Below, one piece after another: positions 48,296 to 55,314 of a DNA stretch of 64,000 nt; the stretch's first letter is position 1, and each line of letters begins with the position of its first letter. A program made the position numbers and the translations under genes. Under the pieces are notes generated by a model, which made no database searches, was not told the DNA's origin, and worked only from the letters and a program-made list of their open reading frames with translations. The DNA comes from JAWXBA01 sp048499805 (lineage in GTDB: Bacteria > Gemmatimonadota > Gemmatimonadetes > Gemmatimonadales > GWC2-71-9). Location: contig JASNZF010000001.1 in assembly GCA_048499805.1 (NCBI GenBank), forward strand, positions 310,001 to 374,000. The letters run 5' to 3'.

Positions 48296-50128
48296 ATGAC
48301 CACATCGGTACTCGATCACGCCCACACCCCGGCCGGGGAGAAGACCGGCCTGTGGAGCTGGATCACGACCGTGGACCACAAGCGGATCGGCATCCTCTAC
48401 GGCGCCACGGCCTTTTTCTTCTTCCTGCTCGGCGGCCTGGAGGCGCTGGTCATCCGGCTCCAGCTGATGAAGCCCGAGAACGCCCTGGTCAGCCCGGACT
48501 TCTACAACCAGCTGTTCACGATGCACGGCACCAGCATGATCTTCCTGGCGGTCATGCCGTTGTCCGCGATGTTCTTCAACTACTTCATCCCGCTGCAGAT
48601 CGGGGCCCGGGACGTCGCCTTTCCCCGGCTCAACGCCTTCAGCTACTGGGTCTTCCTGCTCGGCGGCATCTTCATCAACACCAGCTTCCTGTTCAATGCC
48701 GCCCCGAACGCCGGCTGGTTCGGGTATGCCAACCTGACCTCGCCCCAGTACAGCCCGGGGCCGAACACCGACTTCTGGTTCCTCGGCCTCCAGATCCTGG
48801 GCGTCGCCTCGATCGCCGCGGCCGTCAACTTCTTCACCACCATCGTCAACATGCGGGCGCCGGGGATGACCCTGCTCCGGATGCCGATGTTCGTCTGGAT
48901 GAGCTTCATCACCCAGATCCTGCTGCTGCTGGCCTTCCCCGTCATCACCGTGGCGCTCTTCTACCTGATGTTCGACCGCCACTTCGGGACCCACTTCTTC
49001 ATTCCCTCGGGCGGTGGCGACCCGGTGCTCTGGCAGCACCTCTTCTGGATCTTCGGCCATCCGGAGGTCTACATCCTGATCCTGCCGGCCTTCGGGGTGG
49101 TCTCCGAGGTCCTGCCGGTCTTCTCCCGGAAGCCGCTGTTCGGCTACACCGCCATGGTCTTCTCGGGGGCGTTCATCGCCTTCCTCGGCTTCGGCGTGTG
49201 GAGCCACCACATGTTCGCGACCGGCATGGGCCCGTACGGCGACGCCTTCTTCTCGCTGACCACGATGCTCATCGCCATCCCGACCGGCGTCAAGATCTTC
49301 AACTGGATCGGGACGATCTGGGGCGGCTCGATCCAGTTCCGCACCCCGATGTACTTCGCCCTGGGCTTCATCGCGATGTTCATCATCGGCGGGCTGTCGG
49401 GCGTCATGCACGCCTCGCCGCCGGCGGACCTGCAGCAGACCGACACCTACTTCATCGTGGCGCACTTTCACTATGTGCTCTTCGGGGGCAGCATCTTCGC
49501 CCTGACCGCCGGCGCCTACTACTGGTGGCCCAAGATGTTCGGGCGGATGCTGGACGAGACCATCGGCAAGGTGCACTTCTGGCTGATGTTCATCGGCTTC
49601 AACCTGACCTTCGCGCCGATGCACGTCCTCGGGCTCAACGGCATGCCCCGCCGGACCTACACCTATCCCGCCGGGCTCGGCTTCGAGTTCTGGAACATGG
49701 TCGAGACGGTGGGGTCCTTCATCATCGCGCTCTCCATGCTGGTCTTCCTCTACAACATGGTGAAGTCGCGCCGCGGCCCCGCCGCGCCGGCGGACCCCTG
49801 GCACGGCGCCACCCTGGAATGGTCGATCCCGTCGCCCCCGCCAGAGTTCAACTTCGCCGAGGTGCCGACGGTGGCCAGCTCGGTGCCGGTGTGGGATGCG
49901 CGCCGCGCCGCGGGCGGCCACCTGCCCGAACCGGCGTTCCACGACGGCAAGGGGATCCACATGCCGAACCCGTCGATCAAGCCGCTGATCGCCGCGGTCG
50001 GGATGAGCATCCTGATGATCTCCATCATGTTCACCCACGCCGACTGGCCGTGGTGGGCGATGACGCTCACCGGGCTGGCCGTCATGCTCTACGGCATCTT
50101 CAGCTGGGCCTTCGAGCCGGCCGGCTGA
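48296..50128 (+). CDS. coxA: Cytochrome c oxidase subunit I
   Basis: A 610-residue protein with about 12-14 helices, the catalytic core of an A-type haem-copper oxidase. Key blocks are TMHGTSMIFL (low-spin haem His), FWIFGHPEVYILILPAFG (CuB His and the cross-linked His-Tyr pair), SHHMFATGM (two CuB His) and HFHYVLFGG (haem ligands). The PEVYILILP/SHHMF set and the Tyr in HPEVY place it in the A family. The C-terminal extension after about residue 500 carries an extra helix. It lies 16 bp after coxB. Confidence 0.96.
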   Translation: MTTSVLDHAHTPAGEKTGLWSWITTVDHKRIGILYGATAFFFFLLGGLEALVIRLQLMKPENALVSPDFYNQLFTMHGTSMIFLAVMPLSAMFFNYFIPLQIGARDVAFPRLNAFSYWVFLLGGIFINTSFLFNAAPNAGWFGYANLTSPQYSPGPNTDFWFLGLQILGVASIAAAVNFFTTIVNMRAPGMTLLRMPMFVWMSFITQILLLLAFPVITVALFYLMFDRHFGTHFFIPSGGGDPVLWQHLFWIFGHPEVYILILPAFGVVSEVLPVFSRKPLFGYTAMVFSGAFIAFLGFGVWSHHMFATGMGPYGDAFFSLTTMLIAIPTGVKIFNWIGTIWGGSIQFRTPMYFALGFIAMFIIGGLSGVMHASPPADLQQTDTYFIVAHFHYVLFGGSIFALTAGAYYWWPKMFGRMLDETIGKVHFWLMFIGFNLTFAPMHVLGLNGMPRRTYTYPAGLGFEFWNMVETVGSFIIALSMLVFLYNMVKSRRGPAAPADPWHGATLEWSIPSPPPEFNFAEVPTVASSVPVWDARRAAGGHLPEPAFHDGKGIHMPNPSIKPLIAAVGMSILMISIMFTHADWPWWAMTLTGLAVMLYGIFSWAFEPAG

Positions 50129-50149
50129 CCTCGAGACGGAGACTGATTC

Positions 50150-50740
50150 GTGTCCACTGCGGCGCATGCGGCACATCCCGAGACCACCACCGGCATTGAC
50201 AGCCGGAAGCTGGCCATCTGGGCGTTCATCGGGTCGGAGTGCCTGTTCTTTGCCACCCTGATCTCGACCTACCTGGTGTACAAGGGGAAGAGCGTCACCG
50301 GGCCCCTGCCCGCCGACATCTTCGAGATTCCCCTGGTCACCTTCGGCACGGCGGTGCTGCTGTTCAGCTCCTTCTTCGTCGTGCTGGCGCTGAACGGCGC
50401 CCAGCGGGGCGACCGGAAGAAGCTGATCATGTGGCTCAGCCTGACGGTGCTGTGCGGGCTCTTCTTCGTCGGGATGCAGGTCTACGAGTTCCAGCACTTC
50501 TACCACAAGGGGCTGGGGCTCGGGACCAACCTCTTTGGCTCGAGCTTCTACGTCCTGACCGGCTTTCACGGGACCCACGTGACCCTCGGCGTGATCTGGC
50601 TCTCGACCGTGCTGGTCGAGGCGATCCGGGGCCGGGTGCCCCCCGAGAAGGCGCTCAACCTCGAGATCGCCGCCCTCTATTGGCACTTCGTCGACGTGGT
50701 CTGGATCGTGATCTTCCCCGTTGTCTACCTGATGAGGTGA
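50150..50740 (+). CDS. coxC: Cytochrome c oxidase subunit III
   Basis: A 196-residue protein with five helices, the short bacterial type of subunit III. It has the family's IWAFIGSECLFFATLI opening, FGSSFYVLTGFHGTHVTLGV, and ALYWHFVDVVWIVIFPVVYL at the end. It stabilises the proton-uptake side of the oxidase. The start is GTG at 50150, chosen because the frame begins there and the gap to coxA is only 21 bp. The next gene starts four bases after its stop. Confidence 0.95.
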   Translation: MSTAAHAAHPETTTGIDSRKLAIWAFIGSECLFFATLISTYLVYKGKSVTGPLPADIFEIPLVTFGTAVLLFSSFFVVLALNGAQRGDRKKLIMWLSLTVLCGLFFVGMQVYEFQHFYHKGLGLGTNLFGSSFYVLTGFHGTHVTLGVIWLSTVLVEAIRGRVPPEKALNLEIAALYWHFVDVVWIVIFPVVYLMR

Positions 50741-50744
50741 GTGG

Positions 50745-51086
50745 ATGAGTGCTCCCAGCGCCCACGCCGAGGGCCATGCCCACCCCAGCTCGGGCACCTA
50801 CGTCAAGATTGCGGTCATCCTCTTCGCCCTGACCGCGCTCGAGGTGCTCGCCTACGAGATGGCCCACCGGCCCACCATGCCGCTCCATACCCTCATGGAG
50901 GCCACCCTCGTCCCCGTCCTGATCGTCCTCTCCGCGGCCAAGTTCGCGCTCGTGGCGATGTTCTACATGCACCTCAAGGGCGACGGCAAGCTGCTCACCA
51001 GCCTCTTTGTCTTCCCGATCATCATCGCCGCGGTGATCATCGTGATGCTGATCGTGCTGATGGAGTACTGGGAAGTGATGCACTAG
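50745..51086 (+). CDS. Cytochrome c oxidase subunit IV family protein
   Basis: A 113-residue membrane protein with three helices and a His-rich N terminus (SAHAEGHAHPSSGTY). It has the family sequence KFALVAMFYMHLKGDGKLL between helices 2 and 3. It is the accessory fourth subunit (CtaF/CoxD-like) of bacterial oxidases and closes the operon. Its TAG stop is followed within 5 bp by heptad repeats and then by a terminator hairpin. Confidence 0.9.
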   Translation: MSAPSAHAEGHAHPSSGTYVKIAVILFALTALEVLAYEMAHRPTMPLHTLMEATLVPVLIVLSAAKFALVAMFYMHLKGDGKLLTSLFVFPIIIAAVIIVMLIVLMEYWEVMH

Positions 51087-51090
51087 GGCG

Positions 51091-51125
51091 GGGACTAGGG
51101 ATTAGGGTCTAGGGACTAGGGACTA
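51091..51125. repeat. Heptad array left of the cox terminator (array h, left)
   Basis: Five 7-bp units in register: GGGACTA, GGGATTA, GGGTCTA, GGGACTA, GGGACTA. It begins 5 bp after the stop of the last cox gene. Confidence 0.9.
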
Positions 51126-51150
51126 CGGTTGCCCGGTCCAGATTGGGAAA

Positions 51151-51196
51151 TGAAATGGGGCGGGACTCCACTCGGAGCCCCGCCTCACTCATTTCA
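51151..51196. terminator. Bidirectional terminator of the cox operon and the convergent peptidase gene
   Basis: A two-part stem: TGAAATG pairs with CATTTCA, and inside it GGCGGGACTCC pairs with GGAGCCCCGCC with one mismatch. It lies midway between two convergent genes and is framed on both sides by opposed heptad arrays. Confidence 0.6.
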
Positions 51197-51215
51197 CCGA
51201 ACCCTCTTCTTGAAC

Positions 51216-51243
51216 CCCCAGTCCCTAGTCCCCAGACCCTAGC
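51216..51243. repeat. Heptad array right of the cox terminator (array h, right)
   Basis: Four 7-bp units in register: CCCCAGT, CCCTAGT, CCCCAGA, CCCTAGC, complementary in type to the left array. It ends 15 bp before the stop of the minus-strand peptidase gene. Confidence 0.9.
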
Positions 51244-51257
51244 TTCTGGCCCGCCTC

Positions 51258-52802
51258 TCACTGCTTCCGCGGCAGCAACCCCTCCCGGTTGGCCGTGAAG
51301 TACACGAACGCCGCCACTACCGCCGCGTTGAGCTTGAGGTCGTCGGGCGACAGCCGCTCATAGACGTCCTGGCTGCTGTGGTGGGTCCGGGTACTGTACT
51401 CCATCGGGTCCTGGATGAACTGGAAGCCGGGGATCCCCACCCGGTCGAACGACTGGTGGTCGGTGCCGCCGGTGTTGCTGATCGTGACCGTGGTGACGCC
51501 CTTGTCGGCAAACGGGGCCATCCACGCCTTGAAGATCGGGCCCACCGCGGCGTTGCCCTGCAGGTACACCCCGCGGAACGCCCCGGTGCCGTTGTCCATG
51601 TTGTAGTAGGCGCTGATCTTGCCATGGGCCGGCTTCCGCTCGCCCTGCGCATTGCCGAACTGCTGCTCCACGTACATCCGCGACCCGATCAGCCCCTGCT
51701 CCTCGCCGGTCCAGAGGCCCAGGCGCACCGTGCGCCGGAGCGGCAGGTTGAGCGCCTTGAGGATTCGCATCGCCTCGATCATCACCGCCGACCCCGACGA
51801 GTTGTCGGTGGCGCCGGTGCCGGCGTGCCAGGTGTCAAAGTGGGCGCCCAGCATCACGATCTCGTCGGCGCGGTCGGTGCCGGGGATGTCGGCCATCACG
51901 TTGAAGGAGTTCAGGTCGGCGTCGTGGAAGGTGTTGCGGATGTCGAGCTCCATCCGGACCGCCTGGCCCAGCTCCAGCAGCCGCGCGATCCGGCCATAAT
52001 GCTCGATCGCCACGATGGCAATCGGGAGGGGCGCCGGATTGGCCGGATCCCGGCTCCCCGCACCGCCGGTGAAGACGGTGCCGCCATCGCCGCGACCGGG
52101 CTGCAGGATCGCCGCCACGCCTTCGCTCTTGAACAGTTCGGTGCGGGCGGCGTTCAGCGCCTGGGCCGCCTGGAAGCTGGTCGGGGCGTTGGCTGCCTGG
52201 ACGGGACCACCGGGGCCCGCGCCGGGCGGGGGTGGGGGCGGCGCGTTGGCCATCCGCTCCAGGTCGGCGTCGGAGAAACGCCTGGCGTTGGGCTGCCAGT
52301 TGGGTTCCACTGCCCGCATCGGCGTGACCATGACGATCTTGCCGCCCAGCGTGCCGCGGTACTTCGCCAGGTCGGCCACGCTGTCGGCCGCCACCATCAC
52401 CACCTCGGCCTGCAGCGGTCCCGTGGTGCCCGGCGTCCAGGCGGCCGGGTAGGCGATCACCGGGAACGGGGTCGGAGCGGTCACCTGCGCCACCATCCGC
52501 TCGTTGGTCCAGCCGCGCCCGAACGGCCCCCACGGCTCCATTCGTCCGGTCGGAATGCCCCAGCCGCGGAGCGCCGAGATGACCCACTCGCCGCCGGCCT
52601 TCATCGTCGGCGAACCGGTCAGGCGCGGGCCGTACATGTCGGTCAGCATGCTGGCGATGTGCATCACCTGCGAGCGGTTAAAGGCTTCATCACGAATCCG
52701 CTGGACCACCGCGGCATCGACCCGCTCCTGCGCCCGGGCCGGCAGTGGGGCAATGGCCAAAAGGGCCAGTGCGGGAAGGGCATGGCGGAGCTTGAGGCGC
52801 AT
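51258..52802 (-). CDS. M28-family exported metallopeptidase
   Basis: A 514-residue protein with a signal peptide (LPALALLAIAPLPARAQ). A PA-like insert with a Pro-rich loop (NAPPPPPPGAGPGG) covers the first half. The M28 zinc site is complete: GAHFDTWHAGTGATDNSSGSA, WTGEEQGLIGSRMY, YYNMDNGTG and GGTDHQSFDRVGIPGFQF. It is probably a secreted or periplasmic aminopeptidase/carboxypeptidase. ATG 52802 starts exactly at the signal peptide; the longer frame upstream is non-coding in character. Confidence 0.9.
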   Translation of the reverse strand: MRLKLRHALPALALLAIAPLPARAQERVDAAVVQRIRDEAFNRSQVMHIASMLTDMYGPRLTGSPTMKAGGEWVISALRGWGIPTGRMEPWGPFGRGWTNERMVAQVTAPTPFPVIAYPAAWTPGTTGPLQAEVVMVAADSVADLAKYRGTLGGKIVMVTPMRAVEPNWQPNARRFSDADLERMANAPPPPPPGAGPGGPVQAANAPTSFQAAQALNAARTELFKSEGVAAILQPGRGDGGTVFTGGAGSRDPANPAPLPIAIVAIEHYGRIARLLELGQAVRMELDIRNTFHDADLNSFNVMADIPGTDRADEIVMLGAHFDTWHAGTGATDNSSGSAVMIEAMRILKALNLPLRRTVRLGLWTGEEQGLIGSRMYVEQQFGNAQGERKPAHGKISAYYNMDNGTGAFRGVYLQGNAAVGPIFKAWMAPFADKGVTTVTISNTGGTDHQSFDRVGIPGFQFIQDPMEYSTRTHHSSQDVYERLSPDDLKLNAAVVAAFVYFTANREGLLPRKQ

Positions 52803-52900
52803 GGAACGATCCTGGTTGGGGGCTGGGGACCTGGGGGTGGAACCGGGCGTTTCGTGCCCATCTACATGATACGCGCGGGCCGGGCAAAGCGTCACCGCTG

Positions 52901-52963
52901 GGTGGGAATTGGGTGCCGGGTGTCGGGTGTCAGCTGTCGGGTGATGGGTTGGGTCGGTGGGAG
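52901..52963. repeat. Heptad array (array i)
   Basis: About nine 7-bp units in register: GGTGGGA, ATTGGGT, GCCGGGT, GTCGGGT, GTCAGCT, GTCGGGT, GATGGGT, then TGGGTCG, GTGGGAG. The stop codon and last residues of the cysteine-cluster gene are inside it. Confidence 0.85.
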
Positions 52964-53574
52964 GCGAGGAGTATCGCCCCGGCCACCGTGGTTTCGAACC
53001 GGGTGCGGACGGGGTTGCCGAGCCGGCGGGTGGCGGCCTCGCGGAGCGCTTCCTCCTCGTGGTCTTCCCAGGCGGGGAGGTCGAACGGCTGGGCCGGGAG
53101 CGATGCGTATTCCGGGAAGTCATCCTGGATCGGGCAGGCGTTGGGGATCTCGCCTCCCCCGCTGCTCTGGAGCCCGAGTCCCATGATCCGGCAGACCAGC
53201 GGGCGGGCAGCGTAAATCGAACAACTCCCCGTCGGGTCGAGGGCGGGGCAGCGTTCCTCGGCCAGGGCCTCGCAGAGGTCGTCAAACGCCTCGTCGCCGA
53301 GGGACGAGACATCCCACGGTGCCGCGAGGGTGGGGGCAAGTTCGCGCATCTGCTCCAGCTGGGCGGTTGCCAGAACAACTATCGGGCGGCGCACCGCCTC
53401 CGGGAGCGCGGCCACCGCGGTGGCCACGACATCGGCGTCGGCGACGGAGATGTCGAAGGGGCCGTGGCAGCAGGCCGAGCAGCCGGGCCGGCAGGGGATG
53501 ACACCGGGGTGCGCGGCGCGGGCGGTGTCCTGCCAGGCGTCGAGTTGTTCCAGCAGGGGGAGGTATCGGGTCAT
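52930..53574 (-). CDS. YkgJ family cysteine-cluster protein
   Basis: A 214-residue protein with the CxxxCxxCC-type cluster: IPCRPGCSACCHGPFDIS near residue 25, then RCPALDPTGSCSIYAARPLVCR and NACPIQDDFPEY. Together these give eight Cys for an Fe-S cluster or zinc. Family members are of unknown function; some are linked to metal transport and oxidative stress. ATG 53574 lies 4 bp after the DUF423 stop. The C-terminal residues (HRPNPSPDS) are encoded by heptad units. Confidence 0.85.
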   Translation of the reverse strand: MTRYLPLLEQLDAWQDTARAAHPGVIPCRPGCSACCHGPFDISVADADVVATAVAALPEAVRRPIVVLATAQLEQMRELAPTLAAPWDVSSLGDEAFDDLCEALAEERCPALDPTGSCSIYAARPLVCRIMGLGLQSSGGGEIPNACPIQDDFPEYASLPAQPFDLPAWEDHEEEALREAATRRLGNPVRTRFETTVAGAILLASHRPNPSPDS

Positions 53575-53578
53575 CGCA

Positions 53579-53956
53579 TCAGGCGCTCCGCACCCCCCAC
53601 ACCACCGCCAACCACCCCACCAGGAACGCCACCCCGCCCAGCGGGGTGACGGCGCCAAGCCAGGTCTTGCCGGTCAGGGTCATGGCGTAAAGACTGCCCG
53701 AGAAGAGCACCGTGCCCGCCACGAACGCCCACCCTGCCACTTGCACCGGGGTGCCGCCGGTCCGCTCGGCCAGCCATGCCACGAACAGCAGCGCCAGGGC
53801 ATGGTACATCTGGTAGCGTGCCCCGGTCTCGAAGACCTCGAGCAATCGCGGCTCCACCCGGGCACGCAGCGCGTGGGCGCCGAACGCCCCGGCCGCCACC
53901 GCGATTCCCGCCGATAGCGCCCCGAGCATTGCCCACTGCCTCGCCAGTGCATTCAT
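53579..53956 (-). CDS. DUF423 membrane protein
   Basis: A 125-residue protein with four helices and the DUF423 (YwdK/YgdD-like) signature LGALSAGIAVAAGAFGAHALR, then ARYQMYHALALLFVAWL and GTVLFSGSLYAMTLTG. The role is unknown. ATG 53956 has a GGTGGGGG ribosome-type sequence; an in-frame GTG at 53971 has none. It is cotranscribed with the cysteine-cluster gene. Confidence 0.88.
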   Translation of the reverse strand: MNALARQWAMLGALSAGIAVAAGAFGAHALRARVEPRLLEVFETGARYQMYHALALLFVAWLAERTGGTPVQVAGWAFVAGTVLFSGSLYAMTLTGKTWLGAVTPLGGVAFLVGWLAVVWGVRSA

Positions 53957-53989
53957 CTTGCCATCCCCCACCAGGATGCTACCTTCGCC

Positions 53990-54029
53990 GCTGCCCCGCT
54001 GCCCCGCTGCCCCGCTGCCCCGCTGCCCC
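53990..54029. repeat. Octad array CCCCGCTG
   Basis: Five nearly identical 8-bp units (GCTGCCCC) in the 76-bp gap between fabI and the DUF423 gene. A related partial unit occurs at 54047-54057 inside the end of fabI. Confidence 0.85.
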
Positions 54030-54032
54030 GCC

Positions 54033-54953
54033 TCAGCTCACCTCTCCTGCCCCGCTGCCGCCCCCCCCGACCACCGCCATCCCCATCGCATGGTAGCCGT
54101 TGTCCACGTACACCGTGCTGCCAGTGATCGCCGCGGCCATCGGGCTCGCCAGGAACGCCGCCGTGTGCCCCACGTCCATCGCCTCGAGGTCGCGGGTGAG
54201 TGGCGAGTTCGCCCTGCAGTACTCGACCATCCGCTCAATGATCCCGATGGCACTCGCCGCCCGGCTGGCGTACGGCCCCGCCGAGATGGTGTTGATCCGT
54301 ACCCCCCAGCGCCGCCCCGCCTCGAACGCCAGGGTGCGGGTGTCGGCTTCCAGGGCCGCCTTGGCCGAGCTCATCCCGCCGCCGTAGCCTGGGATGGCGC
54401 GCTCGCTGGCCATGTAGGTGAGCGAGAGGAAGTTGCCGCCCGGCCGCATCAGTGGCGCGAGGGTTCGTACCAGCGAGATGTTGCTGTATGCCGAGACGCT
54501 CACGGCGCCGAGATAGCCGTTGCGCGTCGTGTCCACCAGCGCCGACTTGACCTCGGCTCCGTTGGCCAGGCTGTGGACCACGATGTCCAGCGCCTGGGGT
54601 CCGAAGTCGGCCGCGATCCGCGCCGCCACCCCGGCGATCGTGAAGTCGCCCCGCTCCTTGTAGCGCTTGTTCTCCCGAATGTCCTCGGGGACGTCCTCCA
54701 TCCGGTCATAGGCGGCATCGAGCGGATAGATCCGCTCAAAGGTCATCGGCTGGCCATTGGAGAGGGTCATCGACTCCGACATCTTGCCGCGCTCCAGCAG
54801 TTTCTCGAAGATGCCCATCGCGGGGGGCCAGGTGCCGACACAGACACTGGCACCGGCCTCCGCGAGTGCCTTCGCGATGGCGAACCCGAAACCACCGTCG
54901 TCGGCGACTCCCGCGACAAAGGCACGCTTCCCTGTCAGGTCAATTGGCAGCAT
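54033..54953 (-). CDS. fabI: Enoyl-ACP reductase, plant/chlamydial type
   Basis: A 306-residue FabI, longer than the E. coli enzyme (262) and very like the plant chloroplast form. It has KRAFVAGVADDGGFGFAIAKALAEAGA, the VGTWPPAMGIFEKLLERGK insert, HSLANGAEV, and the catalytic set Tyr180, Tyr190 and Lys198 with the plant spacing Tyr-x7-Lys in GYGGGMSSAK (E. coli has x6). It reduces enoyl-ACP in the last step of fatty-acid elongation. The C-terminal Gly/Ser tail is partly encoded by octad-like repeats. It probably has its own promoter in the 361-bp region upstream. Confidence 0.93.
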   Translation of the reverse strand: MLPIDLTGKRAFVAGVADDGGFGFAIAKALAEAGASVCVGTWPPAMGIFEKLLERGKMSESMTLSNGQPMTFERIYPLDAAYDRMEDVPEDIRENKRYKERGDFTIAGVAARIAADFGPQALDIVVHSLANGAEVKSALVDTTRNGYLGAVSVSAYSNISLVRTLAPLMRPGGNFLSLTYMASERAIPGYGGGMSSAKAALEADTRTLAFEAGRRWGVRINTISAGPYASRAASAIGIIERMVEYCRANSPLTRDLEAMDVGHTAAFLASPMAAAITGSTVYVDNGYHAMGMAVVGGGGSGAGEVS

Positions 54954-55314
54954 CGCGACTCCCTGTGGTGTCCTGGCGCTGAAATGGAATCAACCCGGGA
55001 AAGATATCGGATCCGGGGCGAGGATGGGGGTTCGGGTCGGTGGCCAAGGGGTCACGCGGAGGCGCGGAGGAAAGGGAGACGCAGAGGGACTCCAGCGACA
55101 GGAGGGGCCTCGCGCCCCGCTTGGGACCGAACCATTGGGGGTGAACAGCCCGATCAGCATCGCGGGGAGCGCCAACGCTCGCCGACGAGGGTCATCCGAT
55201 CACATTCCCTGGATTCACTGCTAGGCGACAATCCTGCGCGAATGGATGAAACCACTCCGCGTCTCAGCATTTCGTCTCCGCGCCTCCGCGTGAGCCCCCT
55301 GGCGCAGTCCGACC
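54954..55314. other. 361-bp intergenic region with an 18-bp inverted repeat
   Basis: No gene found. It should hold the fabI promoter and the end of the ybbP transcript. It contains an 18-bp perfect inverted repeat, 55052-55069 and 55276-55293, built of CGCGGAGG-like octads, 206 bp apart. Confidence 0.6.

Noticed and set aside
48242..50797. 851-residue minus-strand frame opposite coxA and coxC
   Set aside because: The plus strand encodes unmistakable oxidase subunits; the Glu/Asp/His-rich minus frame is an artefact of codon bias.
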